Notes: generated by a model from the sequence alone, not told the origin. A stretch of 64,000 nt of DNA from Streptomyces sp. AA1529 (GCF_000280905.1 NZ_ALAP01000020.1:62001-126000), one strand, 5' to 3'. Counted from the stretch's first letter, positions 25,377 through 34,919 are shown. A program made the numbers and translations.

Positions 25377-25544
25377 ATGGCTGACTCCACCGAACCGCTC
25401 CGGACCACGGCCGACCAGCAGCCGCCGACCGCACCACGGGAAGCCCGGCACCTGCCCCTGCTGGGGGCGTGCGGGTGCGGCGCCGGCTGCGGCTGCGGCT
25501 GCCAGTCGGGCGGCCCCTGCCAGTGCGGGGGTTCCTGCGGCTGA
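25377..25544 (+). CDS. Small cysteine-rich peptide, metallothionein-like
   Basis: This 55-residue peptide has a strong ribosome-binding site (GAGGAGGG, 25366-25373). The N-terminal half is hydrophilic. The C-terminal half holds eight cysteines in 25 residues, spaced as ACGCGAGCGCGCQ and CQCGGSC, with almost only Gly between. This suits metal binding in the manner of a metallothionein; it matches no family I can name with certainty. There is no signal peptide. It lies 189 bases after phoU, before a convergent kinase gene. Confidence 0.65.
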   Translation: MADSTEPLRTTADQQPPTAPREARHLPLLGACGCGAGCGCGCQSGGPCQCGGSCG

Positions 25545-25645
25545 CCGTCCGCCGTCGCGCACCCGTGCCCCGCGAGGCGCGGGACGCGGGGCACGCGACG
25601 GGCAGCACGGCGAGCACGCCCGGGGCCCTGGCCGGTTCGCGCCGG

Positions 25646-27010
25646 TCAGGGCCCCGCGTCGTATCCGGGCTCCGGAGGCGGCCACGGCAGCCGGACGGTC
25701 AGCGTGAACATGCCGTCCTCGGGACCGTAGGCGAGGGTGCCGCCCTCGATCTCCAGCCGCTCCCGCAGCCCCGTCAGCCCGGCACCGGCACCGGGGATCG
25801 AGGAGCCGGTGCGCCCGGCCGCGCTGCCGGGCGGCAGCGGGTTGCTGACCCGCACGGTCAGCTCCTGCTCCACGGCGCCCGCCACCCGCACCTCCACAGG
25901 CCGGCCCGGCGCATGCTTGCGCGCGTTGGTGAGCCCTTCCTGTACGGCCCGGTAGGCGGTGCGCTGGAGCTGCGGGCGGAGCGGATAGCCGCCCTCGCCG
26001 TCGGTCCGCTCGGGCAACGCCAGCTCCAGCCGTACGGTCTGGCCCGCGGCCCGCGCCTCGTCGACCAGTTCGCCCAGCCGCGTCAGATCCGGCTGCGGCC
26101 GGGCCCCGTCGGACGCCCCCGGCGTCCCGGTCGCGTCGACGGGGACGCCGGAGGCACCCGGGACATCGTCCTCCTCGTCCTCGCGCAGCACGTGCAGCAC
26201 GTCGCGCAGCTCCTCCAGCGCCTGGTGCGCGTTGTCGCGGATGACGGTGGCGCTCTCGGCGATCTCCGCGTCGTCCAGTGCGGGGCTCTCGCCCGCGGCC
26301 GTGCGCTGCGTCCGGTAGGCGAGCGCGCCCGCGTGCACGGACAGCAGCGAGACGCGGTGCGCGAGCACGTCGTGCATCTCCCGGGCGATCGCCCGCCGCT
26401 CGGCGCGCCGCACGTCCGCCAGCCGCCGCGTGTGGTCCGCCTGGGCGCGCACCGCGTCCTCGCGCAGCTTGAGCACGAGCTGGCGCCGCGCCCGGGTCGC
26501 GCTGCCCCAGGTGAAGAAGAGCAGATAGAAGACGAGGACGAACGCGGCGACCGTCCAGCGCTCCTCGTGCGGCACCCCGTAGAGCAGCACGTAGGGCAGC
26601 GTCGCCGCCAGGTGCAGCAGCAGCACCAGCGCCGCCGTGCGGGGCGGGACGCGCAGCGCCAGATTGAAGATGATGACGGCGAGCGCGCCGACGACGGTGT
26701 CGGTCAGCGCCGCGGCGGGCACCGCCGCCAGCGCCACGCCCAGCGGCCACCGGCGCCGCAGCCACAGCGACAGGCAGGCCAGCGCACCCAGCGGCGGGTC
26801 GATCGCCACCAGCCAACCGGGCAGGTACGCCTTGGCCTCCGCCTGCTGGAAGAGCGCCGCCCAGCACAGCACCGCCCAGCCGAACAGCAGGACGTCGACG
26901 ACCCAGTCGCGGGCGCTGCGCCGCACCCGCCGCGGGTCCGGCGTGCCCCCCGCGGTCAGTTCCCCCGGCAGCAGCCGCTGCGCCAGCGCCGAAACGGGAG
27001 GGATCGTCAT
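25646..27010 (-). CDS. Orphan DesK/NarX-type sensor histidine kinase
   Basis: This 454-residue kinase has about five membrane helices (residues 37-57, 64-85, 88-120, 124-146 and 152-170). A coiled-coil linker, a HisKA_3 domain with H213 in REMHDVLAHRVSLL, and a HATPase domain (about 315-450; GLTNARKHAPG, GAGAGLTGLRERL) follow. Kinases of this class normally pair with a LuxR-type regulator, but none is adjacent. I chose the ATG at 27008-27010 because the membrane domain follows shortly. The signal is unknown. Confidence 0.88.
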   Translation of the reverse strand: MTIPPVSALAQRLLPGELTAGGTPDPRRVRRSARDWVVDVLLFGWAVLCWAALFQQAEAKAYLPGWLVAIDPPLGALACLSLWLRRRWPLGVALAAVPAAALTDTVVGALAVIIFNLALRVPPRTAALVLLLHLAATLPYVLLYGVPHEERWTVAAFVLVFYLLFFTWGSATRARRQLVLKLREDAVRAQADHTRRLADVRRAERRAIAREMHDVLAHRVSLLSVHAGALAYRTQRTAAGESPALDDAEIAESATVIRDNAHQALEELRDVLHVLREDEEDDVPGASGVPVDATGTPGASDGARPQPDLTRLGELVDEARAAGQTVRLELALPERTDGEGGYPLRPQLQRTAYRAVQEGLTNARKHAPGRPVEVRVAGAVEQELTVRVSNPLPPGSAAGRTGSSIPGAGAGLTGLRERLEIEGGTLAYGPEDGMFTLTVRLPWPPPEPGYDAGP

Positions 27011-27125
27011 GTCCCGAGCGTATGCGGGCGGCGGCCGGGCGCCCGCCGGGCCGGAACCCGGGCGCCCGCCGGTGCGGGACCGGCCGGGCACCGCCGGGCA
27101 CCGCCGGGCACCGCGGCGCGACGCG

Positions 27126-27488
27126 TCAGCGCTTCGCGTACCCCGAGAAGCCCTGCCAGTCGACGAGGACGCAGGGTTCCTGGCCGACGACCCAGGCATC
27201 ATGCCCGGGCGGGCAGTCCAGGGCGTCACCGGGCCCGATCTCGATCTCCTCGCCGTCGTCCATCACGATCTTCATCCGCCCCGAGACGATGTACCCGGCG
27301 TGCGCCGCCTGGCAGCTCTCCGTCCCGGCGATCGGCTTGACGTGCTTGGACCACTGCCAGCCCGGCTGGAACGTCCCCCGGCCCACCTCTCCCCCGGCCA
27401 GGTTGACGACCTCCAGTTGCCCCGTACCACCCTCGAAGGGCCGGACCTCGTCCGGCGCGTCGAAGCTCTTGCGAACAAGTCCCGCCAT
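27126..27488 (-). CDS. Small cupin-domain protein
   Basis: This 120-residue protein is a single cupin beta-barrel. Motif 1 is visible as PGWQWSKHVKPIAGTESCQAAHAGYIVSG and motif 2 as IGPGDALDCPPGHDAWV. Metal-binding His candidates are in SKHV, AAHAGY and GHDAW. Such single-cupin proteins may bind a metal or small ligand; the substrate is unknown. It is flanked by the kinase gene and gpmA and transcribed the same way. Confidence 0.8.
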   Translation of the reverse strand: MAGLVRKSFDAPDEVRPFEGGTGQLEVVNLAGGEVGRGTFQPGWQWSKHVKPIAGTESCQAAHAGYIVSGRMKIVMDDGEEIEIGPGDALDCPPGHDAWVVGQEPCVLVDWQGFSGYAKR

Positions 27489-27643
27489 AGCGCGCCTCCC
27501 GCGTCGACCGTCCCCCGCTCCATCGTCCGGGCGGCGGAGCGTGATCGCATCCGGGAGGCGGGCGGGGGGCCGGGACGGCTCCGGGGCGCGGCGGCGCGCG
27601 GTTGCGGTCGGGACCGGCGCCCGGAGCGGGTGCCGACGACAGA

Positions 27644-27675
27644 CCCCCTGCCCGCGGGAAACCGCGGGCAGGGGG
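27644..27675 (-). terminator. Terminator after gpmA
   Basis: A perfect 14-base stem (CCCCCTGCCCGCGG) with a GAAA tetraloop begins 18 bases past the gpmA stop. Confidence 0.88.
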
Positions 27676-27693
27676 CTTGCTCGTGCTTCGGTG

Positions 27694-28452
27694 CTACTTC
27701 TTGCCCTGGTTCTTCACCGCTTCGACGGCGGCCTTGGCGGCCTCCGGGTCGAGGTAGGTGCCGCCCTTGGTGACCGGTGCGAAGTCGGCGTCCAGGTCGT
27801 AGACGAGCGGGATGCCGGTGGGGATGTTGAGGCCGGCGATGTCCTCGTCGGAGATCCCGTCCAGGTGCTTGACCAGGGCGCGCAGCGAGTTGCCGTGCGC
27901 GGCGACCAGGACGGTGTGGCCGTCGATCAGGTCCGGGATGATGCCGTCGAACCAGTACGGCAGCATCCGCTCGACGACGTCCTTGAGGCACTCGGTGCGC
28001 GGCCGCAGCTCGCTGGGCAGGGCCGCGTAGCGCGGGTCGCCGCTCTGCGAGAACTCGGCGCCGTCCTCCAGGACGGGCGGCGGGGTGTCGTAGGAACGGC
28101 GCCAGAGCATGAACTGCTCCTCGCCGAACTCGTCGCGGACCTGGGCCTTGTCCTTGCCCTGGAGCGCACCGTAGTGGCGCTCGTTCAGCCGCCAGGAGCG
28201 GCGTACCGGGATCCAGAGGCGGTCCGCGGACTCCAGCGCGAGCTGCGCGGTGCGGATGGCGCGCTTCTGCACGGAGGTGTGCAGTACGTCGGGCAGCAGG
28301 CCGGCGTCCTTGAGCAGCTCGCCGCCGCGGACCGCCTCCTTCTCACCCTTCTCCGTGAGGTTGACGTCCACCCACCCGGTGAACAGGTTCTTGGCGTTCC
28401 ACTCGCTCTCGCCATGGCGGAGCAGGATCAGCTTGTACGGTGCGTCGGCCAT
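27694..28452 (-). CDS. gpmA: 2,3-bisphosphoglycerate-dependent phosphoglycerate mutase
   Basis: This 252-residue glycolytic enzyme interconverts 3- and 2-phosphoglycerate. The phosphohistidine motif LRHGESEWN has H13; [14 protein letters not shown] and the second catalytic His in [10 protein letters not shown] are present. The length is standard for the dPGM family. The gene lies near mshA in Streptomyces chromosomes, as here. Confidence 0.95.
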   Translation of the reverse strand: MADAPYKLILLRHGESEWNAKNLFTGWVDVNLTEKGEKEAVRGGELLKDAGLLPDVLHTSVQKRAIRTAQLALESADRLWIPVRRSWRLNERHYGALQGKDKAQVRDEFGEEQFMLWRRSYDTPPPVLEDGAEFSQSGDPRYAALPSELRPRTECLKDVVERMLPYWFDGIIPDLIDGHTVLVAAHGNSLRALVKHLDGISDEDIAGLNIPTGIPLVYDLDADFAPVTKGGTYLDPEAAKAAVEAVKNQGKK

Positions 28453-28578
28453 ACCGGAGAGCCTACGCGCCCCCCGGAAGCCCGGGCGCGAGGTGGGGTC
28501 CCGTCGCACAGCGGGGCGGCGAAGTGTGGGGTGCGGCCACATGGGGGCCGGGGGCGGGGTTACCTAGCGTGCGGCGGC

Positions 28579-30108
28579 ATGGTCTCCGCTTCCTCGTCCT
28601 CCTCGTCTTCCTCGTCCTCCTGGTCTTCCTCGTCCCCACCCGGCTCCGGCTCCTCCGAGCCCCCGGGGCCCGCGCCGGGCGGGCAGTCGCTGCGCCGGAT
28701 CGTCGCGGCCAGCCTGGTCGGTACCACCATCGAGTGGTACGACTTCTTCCTCTACGGCTCGGCCGCCGCGCTGGTCTTCAACAAGCTCTTCTTCCCGGAC
28801 TCCGATCCGCTGGTCGGCACGCTGCTGGCGTTCCTGACCTACGCGGTCGGCTTCGCGGCCCGCCCGGTCGGCGCGCTGGTCTTCGGCCACTACGGCGACC
28901 GCGTCGGCCGGAAGAAACTGCTGGTCATCAGCTTGCTGATGATGGGCGGCGCCACGTTCGCGATCGGGCTGCTGCCCACCCACGCGACGGTGGGCGCGTT
29001 CGCCCCGGTCCTGCTGACGACGCTGCGGCTGGTGCAGGGTTTCGCGCTGGGCGGCGAGTGGGGCGGCGCAGTGCTGCTGGTCTCCGAGCACGGGGATCCG
29101 CGGCGGCGCGGCTTCTGGGCCTCCTGGCCGCAGACCGGAGCCCCGGCCGGTCAGCTGCTGGCCACGGGCGTACTGGCGGCGCTGACGGCGCTGCTGTCCG
29201 ACGGCGCGTTCGAGAGCTGGGGCTGGCGGATACCGTTCCTGCTCTCCGGGCTGCTGGTGGTGGTCGGTCTGTGGGTGCGGCTGGCCGTGGACGAGTCGCC
29301 CGTCTTCCGGGAGGCCCGGGCCCGTGCGGAGGCCCGCAAGGAGCGGGACCGCGCGGCGGGCGCGGACACGGCGGAGGAGCTGCCGCTGCTGGCCGTGCTG
29401 CGGCACCACTGGCGGGATGTGCTGGTGGCGATGGGCGCCCGGATGGCGGAGAACATCAGCTTCTACGTACTGACCGCGTTCCTGCTGGTCTATCTGACCG
29501 ATCACCTGGACCTGTCCAAGCAGACCGGGCTGAACGCGGTGCTGATCGCCTCCGCCGTCCATTTCACCGTCATCCCGCTGTGGGGCGCCCTCTCCGACCG
29601 GGTCGGGCGGCGTCCCGTCTACCTCCTGGGCGCTGTCGGCGTCGGGGTGTGGATCTTCCCGTTCTTCGCCCTGCTGGACACCGGCAGCTTCGGGCTGATC
29701 CTGCTGGCGGTGACGGTCGGGCTGGTGCTGCACGGGGCGATGTACGCGCCGCAGGCGGCGTTCTTCGCCGAGCTGTTCGCCACCCGGATGCGGTACTCGG
29801 GCGCCTCGATCGGCGCGCAGTTCTCGTCGGTGGCGGCCGGTGCTCCGGCCCCGTTGATCGCGACGGCGCTGCTGGCGGAGTTCGACGGTTCGGCGCTGGT
29901 GTCGGTGTATGTGATCGCCGCCGCGCTGCTCACCGTCGTGGCGCTGGCCTGTGCGAAGGAGACCCGGGACCGGGACCTGGCGACCGTGGGTGAGCCGGAC
30001 GCCGCGGCGGCCGGGGCCGCCGGGGCGAGGCCCGCCGCGGGCGGCCCGGGCTCCGCCGGCTCCTCCGGCTCAGCCGCCGAGGGCGCCCGTCAGCCGGTGG
30101 AGCCGTAG
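28579..30108 (+). CDS. MHS-family metabolite:proton symporter (MFS)
   Basis: This 509-residue transporter has 12 predicted helices after a 37-residue Ser/Pro-rich head. The metabolite:H+ symporter signature is clear: SLVGTTIEWYDFFLYG (about 44-59), ARPVGALVFGHYGDRVGRKKLL and GFALGGEWGGAVLL. Substrates in this family include shikimate, alpha-ketoglutarate, proline/betaine and citrate; which applies here cannot be told. The Ser run comes from a TCC/TCG-rich microsatellite-like stretch (28589-28635). The start is almost leaderless. Its end overlaps the convergent GAF regulator gene by 39 bases. Confidence 0.85.
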   Translation: MVSASSSSSSSSSSWSSSSPPGSGSSEPPGPAPGGQSLRRIVAASLVGTTIEWYDFFLYGSAAALVFNKLFFPDSDPLVGTLLAFLTYAVGFAARPVGALVFGHYGDRVGRKKLLVISLLMMGGATFAIGLLPTHATVGAFAPVLLTTLRLVQGFALGGEWGGAVLLVSEHGDPRRRGFWASWPQTGAPAGQLLATGVLAALTALLSDGAFESWGWRIPFLLSGLLVVVGLWVRLAVDESPVFREARARAEARKERDRAAGADTAEELPLLAVLRHHWRDVLVAMGARMAENISFYVLTAFLLVYLTDHLDLSKQTGLNAVLIASAVHFTVIPLWGALSDRVGRRPVYLLGAVGVGVWIFPFFALLDTGSFGLILLAVTVGLVLHGAMYAPQAAFFAELFATRMRYSGASIGAQFSSVAAGAPAPLIATALLAEFDGSALVSVYVIAAALLTVVALACAKETRDRDLATVGEPDAAAAGAAGARPAAGGPGSAGSSGSAAEGARQPVEP

Positions 30109-32304
30109 GGCGAGCTGGATCTCCAGCGCGCGGTGCGGCGCCTGCCAGTCGTCGCCCAGCAGTCGGCCGACCCGCTCCAGCCGCTGGGCGACGGTGTTGA
30201 CGTGCACGTGCAGGACGTCCTTGGCGCGCACCGGGCTGGCGCCGCTCTCGAAGTACGCGTCGAGAGTGGCGACCAGGTCGGTGCCGCGCCGCCGGTCGTA
30301 GTCGAGCGCCGGGCCCAGGACGCGGCGGACGAATCCGGTGACGTCCCGGGTGTCGGCCAGCAGCAGTCCGAGGAAGCCCAGGTCCTCGGCCGCGGCGCCG
30401 TCGCCGCGGCGGCCGAGCAGGCTGAGCACGTCCAGGCAGCGCCGGGCCTCCGGGTAGGCGGCGGCGACGGAACCGGGCCGGGTGGCCGGGGACGGTACGG
30501 GCGCGGAGGCGCCGACGGTGACCGGGCAGCCCACCGCGCGGCCCAGCTCGGCGGCGGTCCGGCGCGCCGTACCGGAGACGGCATCGGCGGAGTCGGGGCC
30601 GGGGTCACCGGAGTCGGGGGCGCCCCGGTCGGTGCCGCGGTCGGTGCCCCGGTCGGTGGCTTCGAGGGGCAGCAGCAGGACGAGTCCGCCGTCCCGGGTC
30701 GCGGCCAGGCCGCGGCGGGTGGCGGCCAGATGCGCGGCCGCGGACCACAGGCGCTGCCGTTCCGCCTCGTCGGGGGCCGGCCCGGCGTCGCGCTGCGGCG
30801 CCCCGGCGGCGGGCGCGTGCGCCGCGTCCCCGGGCGGGCCGGACGGCGCCCCGGCGGCGGGCGCCGGGTCGAGGCGGGCGGCCAGCACGGTGTGCGGCAC
30901 GTCCAGGTCGGCGCCCACCCGGGCCGCGCGGTCGCGCAGCAGGTGCGGATCGCGGTGCGCGGCGTCCAGCAGGTCGTCCAGCAGTTCGCCGCGGACCCGC
31001 TGTTCGGCCTCGCCGGCCGAGCGGCGGGCGAGTTGCAGCAGCGAGGTGACCATCGCGGCACGCTCCAGGGTGCGCTGGTCCACCGGGGCGAGGTCCGGGT
31101 GCCCGTGCAGCAGCAGCGCGCCCAGCAGTTCGCCGCCCGCGGAGACGGCCGCCACCCAGCTGCCGCCCTCGCGCACGGCGTGCCCGTCGCGGCGGGAGCG
31201 CTCGACCGCGGCCGGTACGCCGTCGGAGGGGACGGATTGGGAGGGCACGGGACCGGAGAGCGCCCCGTCCGCCGGCCCGGCGCCGGAGGCCGCGCCACCC
31301 GCCGGTACGTCGTCGAACCGCACGCCGTCGCGGAACTCGACCCGGCCGCCCAGCACCTCGGCCAGCGCGCGGGTCACGTCGTCCACCCCGCCGCCGCGCA
31401 GCACCAGCTCCGTCAGCCGGTCGTGGATGTCGGAGGCGCGGCGGATGGTCTCGTTGACGGCTCGCAGCCCGGCCAGTGCCTGGGTCGTCTCGGTGAGCAG
31501 CCGGGTGCTGTCGATCGCGACGGCCGCGTGGGCCGCGAACGAGCGCAGCAGCGCGATCTGCTCCGGTTCGAAGACGCGCTCCCGCCGGTCGGCCGCGTAC
31601 AGCACGCCGATGACCTCCCGGCCGCCGAGCAGCAGCGGCACCCCGAGGATGGCGACCAGTCCCTCCTCGCCGACGCCCCGGTCGATGGGGAGGGTGTGCT
31701 GGAAGCGGGCGTCCCGCGGGTAGTCCTGGGTCGCGTAGGGGCGCGCGGTCTGCGCCACGAGCCCGCCGAGTCCCTCGCCCATGCCGAGCCGCAGCTGCTG
31801 GAAGCGGGCCGAGACCGAGCCCTCGGTGACCCGCATGTAGGTGTCGCCGCGCTCGGGGTCGTTGAGGGTCATGTACGCGACCTCGGTGCCGAGCAGGCGG
31901 CGGGCGCGCTGGACGATGGCCTGGAGCACGTCGTCGAGGTCGCGGAGTCCGGCGAGGTCGTGCACCGTCTCGAACAGCGCCGTCAGCTCCGCCTCGCGGC
32001 GCCGCCTGCCCTCCAGTTCGGCGTGGATGCGCAGCGCGAGCTGCTTGCCGTGTCCGGCGGCGGGCACGGTCCGCCCGGCGGCGGTGTGCGCCGCCGGGTC
32101 CTCGTACGCCTCGGCCGGTGCGCCGCGGGCCAGCAGCTCCAGATAGCCGAGGCAGGCGTCCGGCGCGGAGCCGCCCTGCGGGTCAGGGCGTGCGGAGTCC
32201 TCGTGGCGTGCGGCCCCGCCCGGCGGTTGGTGGCCCGCGGAGCTCTCGTGGCGTGCGGAGCTGTGGCCGTCGGGACCGTGGTCGGTCGTGCTGTGCATGG
32301 GCAC
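30070..32304 (-). CDS. GAF-domain PucR/CdaR-type transcriptional regulator
   Basis: This 744-residue protein has a disordered N-terminus (1-95), a GAF sensor domain (about 105-270; TLFETVHDLAGLRDLDDVLQ, LGVPLLLGGREVIGVLYAADRRERVF), a middle region with Pro/Ala-rich linkers, and a C-terminal PucR-type helix-turn-helix (about 680-740; VLHVHVNTVAQRLERVGRLLG). Such regulators often control catabolic genes. It ends inside the convergent MHS transporter gene and begins 5 bases after the 3-hydroxybutyrate dehydrogenase stop, so the dehydrogenase and regulator form one leftward unit. ATG 32298 is an equally possible start. Confidence 0.85.
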   Translation of the reverse strand: MPMHSTTDHGPDGHSSARHESSAGHQPPGGAARHEDSARPDPQGGSAPDACLGYLELLARGAPAEAYEDPAAHTAAGRTVPAAGHGKQLALRIHAELEGRRRREAELTALFETVHDLAGLRDLDDVLQAIVQRARRLLGTEVAYMTLNDPERGDTYMRVTEGSVSARFQQLRLGMGEGLGGLVAQTARPYATQDYPRDARFQHTLPIDRGVGEEGLVAILGVPLLLGGREVIGVLYAADRRERVFEPEQIALLRSFAAHAAVAIDSTRLLTETTQALAGLRAVNETIRRASDIHDRLTELVLRGGGVDDVTRALAEVLGGRVEFRDGVRFDDVPAGGAASGAGPADGALSGPVPSQSVPSDGVPAAVERSRRDGHAVREGGSWVAAVSAGGELLGALLLHGHPDLAPVDQRTLERAAMVTSLLQLARRSAGEAEQRVRGELLDDLLDAAHRDPHLLRDRAARVGADLDVPHTVLAARLDPAPAAGAPSGPPGDAAHAPAAGAPQRDAGPAPDEAERQRLWSAAAHLAATRRGLAATRDGGLVLLLPLEATDRGTDRGTDRGAPDSGDPGPDSADAVSGTARRTAAELGRAVGCPVTVGASAPVPSPATRPGSVAAAYPEARRCLDVLSLLGRRGDGAAAEDLGFLGLLLADTRDVTGFVRRVLGPALDYDRRRGTDLVATLDAYFESGASPVRAKDVLHVHVNTVAQRLERVGRLLGDDWQAPHRALEIQLALRLHRLTGALGG

Positions 32305-32308
32305 AGGG

Positions 32309-33190
32309 TCAGTGAGCGGTCCAGGCGCCGTCGAGGGGCAGGGAGGAACCCGTGAGGAATCCGGCGGCGGGAGTGCACAGATAGGCGACCGCCTCGACCA
32401 CCTCGGACGGCTCCAGCAGCCGCTTCAGCGCCGAGTCCGCGAGCAGGACCTCGGACACCACCCGCTCCTCCGGAATGCCGTGCGCCGCGGCCTGGTCCGC
32501 GATCTGCCGCTCCACCAACGGGGTGCGCACATACGCCGGGTTGACGCAGTTGGCGGTCACCCCGTGGGCCGCCGCCTCCAGGGCCGTCGTCTTGGAGAGC
32601 CCTTCCAGTCCGTGCTTGGCCGCCACGTACGCCGACTTGTAGGCCGAGGCCCGCAGCCCGTGCACGGACGAGATGTGCACGATCCGGCCCCACCCCTGCG
32701 CGTACATCCCGGGCAACGCGCCCCGGGTGGTGCGGAACGGCGCCTCCAGCATGAGGGTCAGCATCCGGCGGAACGCGTCGGGCGGGAACTCCTCGATCGG
32801 CCGGACGAGCTGCGTACCGGCCGCGTTGACGAGCACGTCGGCGCCGTCCGCGGCACGCTCCGCCGCGTCCAGCCCGTCGGCGTCCGTCAGGTCGAGGGGG
32901 TGGGTCTCCACGGGCGTCCCGCCGCCGGGCCCCGCTGCGGCCGCGGCCACCTCGGCCGCCAGCGACGCGAGCCCCTCCGGGTCCAGGTCCACCGCGCGCA
33001 GCCGGGCACCCGCCGCCGCGAGCCGCAGCGCACAGGCCCGCCCGATGCCGCTCGCCGCGCCGGTGACCAGCGCCGTCCGGCCGGTCAGATCCAGATGGAC
33101 GGAGCGGGTCGGTACGGGCGGCTGCGGGGGCGCGGACTCGGACTCGGACTCGGACTCGGACTCGGACTCGGGCTCGGGCTCGGGCGTCAT
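32309..33190 (-). CDS. bdhA: 3-Hydroxybutyrate dehydrogenase (SDR)
   Basis: This 293-residue short-chain dehydrogenase should oxidise D-3-hydroxybutyrate to acetoacetate with NAD. It has the Rossmann motif TGAASGIG (about 43-50), NAAG, and the catalytic Ser-Tyr-Lys in HISSVHGLRASAYKSAYVAAKHGL. The PAYVRTPLVERQI segment is typical of BdhA-type enzymes. The first 30 residues are an unusual Pro/Glu/Ser run from a GAGTCC hexanucleotide repeat, so a later start could also be used. The next gene downstream is the GAF regulator. Confidence 0.85.
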   Translation of the reverse strand: MTPEPEPESESESESESESAPPQPPVPTRSVHLDLTGRTALVTGAASGIGRACALRLAAAGARLRAVDLDPEGLASLAAEVAAAAAGPGGGTPVETHPLDLTDADGLDAAERAADGADVLVNAAGTQLVRPIEEFPPDAFRRMLTLMLEAPFRTTRGALPGMYAQGWGRIVHISSVHGLRASAYKSAYVAAKHGLEGLSKTTALEAAAHGVTANCVNPAYVRTPLVERQIADQAAAHGIPEERVVSEVLLADSALKRLLEPSEVVEAVAYLCTPAAGFLTGSSLPLDGAWTAH

Positions 33191-33377
33191 GCCCGCAGCC
33201 TAGGAGCGTCCCGCGGGCCCCCGGATGTGGCGTACCTCCGCAGTTCGTGCGGACCGTATGTGCCAGTGCCACATGGGGCCGGCCCGCCGACGGCAAGCCC
33301 GTCTCCCCCGTGCGCCCGGGGGCCGGCACGGCGCCCCGTACCCCGTATCTGCGGGCGAACGGGGGCGGGGCGCGCCG

Positions 33378-33396
33378 ATTGACGGCTGCCGTCAAT
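33378..33396. promoter_or_regulatory. Perfect operator-like palindrome before the MFS gene
   Basis: ATTGACGGC-T-GCCGTCAAT is a perfect nine-base inverted repeat with a one-base centre. It lies in the 319-base gap between divergent bdhA and the MFS gene, 113 bases before the MFS start. Nothing else stands out in that gap. Confidence 0.55.
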
Positions 33397-33509
33397 TCGC
33401 TGGCGGCGCCATCAGCGCCCTCGGTAACGTGCCCGACGCGGTTCAGCCGCTTACGTCTTTCACCGCATACGTCGGTCGCGGCGGGTGCGGGCACACAGGG
33501 GGAGCGGTC

Positions 33510-34919
33510 ATGGCCGGGAACGTGTCGTTCGGCAAGGTGCGGCAGGCTGCCGCCGAGAGCGTCGGGGGGCTGCCCCGCCAGTTCTGGTGGCTGTGGACGA
33601 GCACTCTCGTCAACCGGCTCGGCGCCTTCGTGGCGACGTTCCTGGCGCTGTATCTGACCCTGGACCGCGGCTACTCCGCCTCGTACGCCGGTCTCGTCGG
33701 CGCCCTCTACGGCCTGGGCGGAGTCGTCTCCTCGCTCGGCGCCGGGGTGCTGACCGACCGCATCGGGCGGCGTCCCACCCTGCTGGCCGCCCAGTTGGCG
33801 ACGGCCGTCTCCGTCGCGATCCTCGGCCTGGTCACGCACCCGGTGGCGATCGCGCTCGTCGCCGCACTCGTGGGGATGTCCACCAACGCCTCCCGGCCCG
33901 CCGTGCAGGCGATGATCGCCGACATCGTCCGCCCCGAGGACCGGGTCAGAGCCTTCTCGTTGAACTATTGGGCCATCAACCTCGGCTTCGCCGTCTCCTC
34001 CACCAGCGCCGGACTCATCGCCCAGTACAGCTACCACCTGCTCTTCTTCGGCGAGGCGGCCATGGTGCTGGCCACCGCGCTGATCACGTTCCGGAAGCTG
34101 GCCGAGTCCCGGCCCGCCGCGACCGGCTCCCCGACGCCCGCCCCCGGCACCGCCACCGAGGCGGTGCCCGACTCCCGGCCCGACGGCAGCAGCGGCATCT
34201 CGCTGTGGACGGTGCTGCGCGACCGGCGCTTCATGGTCGTCGTCGCCCTCAACCTGCTGCTGGCCACCCTCATCCAGCAGGCCTTCGTCTCCCTCCCCAT
34301 CTCCATGGGCGAGCAGGGACTCACCAGCACCGACTTCGGCACCGTCATCGCCCTCAACGGCGTCCTGATAGTGCTCCTCCAACTCCCCCTCACCCGCTTC
34401 ATCCAGCACCGCGACCCGGCCAAACTGCTGATCGTCTCCGCGCTGCTGACCGGATACGGCTTCGGACTGAACGCCTTCGCGGCGTCGGCCGCGTTCTACG
34501 CCCTCGCCGTCGCCGTCTGGACACTCGGCGAGATGATCAACGCCCCCACCCAGATGGGCCTGGTCGTCCAGCTCTCGCCCACCCACGGCCGGGGCCGCTA
34601 CCAGGGCGTCTACGCCCTCTCCTGGTCCGTCGCCTCTCTCGGCGCACCCCTGCTGGGCGGCGCCGTCATCGACCGCTTCGGCGCCGACACCCTGTGGACC
34701 GCCAGCGCCGCAGTGGGCACCCTCGCCGCCCTCGGCTACGCGCTGCTGCTCCGCAGCATGCGGGCCCACCCCGCCCCGGAGCCGGTGCACTCCCCCGCGG
34801 AGACCGCGTCCGCGGAGCGACCGGCTTCCGCGGAGCAAGCTCCTTCCGCGGAGGTCGCCTCCGCGGACCGACCCGCTTCCGCGGAGGCGCCGACGGCACC
34901 CCCGGAGCCAGCGGTCTGA
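33510..34919 (+). CDS. MFS transporter (multidrug-type)
   Basis: This 469-residue protein has 12 predicted helices. The motif-A loop GAGVLTDRIGRRPTLLAA (about 86-103) marks the major facilitator fold. A hydrophilic loop after helix six (about 198-230) and a 45-residue C-terminal tail of imperfect ASAERP-like repeats are predicted cytoplasmic. The ATG follows GGGGGAG. The substrate is unknown; the family contains mostly efflux pumps. Confidence 0.85.
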   Translation: MAGNVSFGKVRQAAAESVGGLPRQFWWLWTSTLVNRLGAFVATFLALYLTLDRGYSASYAGLVGALYGLGGVVSSLGAGVLTDRIGRRPTLLAAQLATAVSVAILGLVTHPVAIALVAALVGMSTNASRPAVQAMIADIVRPEDRVRAFSLNYWAINLGFAVSSTSAGLIAQYSYHLLFFGEAAMVLATALITFRKLAESRPAATGSPTPAPGTATEAVPDSRPDGSSGISLWTVLRDRRFMVVVALNLLLATLIQQAFVSLPISMGEQGLTSTDFGTVIALNGVLIVLLQLPLTRFIQHRDPAKLLIVSALLTGYGFGLNAFAASAAFYALAVAVWTLGEMINAPTQMGLVVQLSPTHGRGRYQGVYALSWSVASLGAPLLGGAVIDRFGADTLWTASAAVGTLAALGYALLLRSMRAHPAPEPVHSPAETASAERPASAEQAPSAEVASADRPASAEAPTAPPEPAV

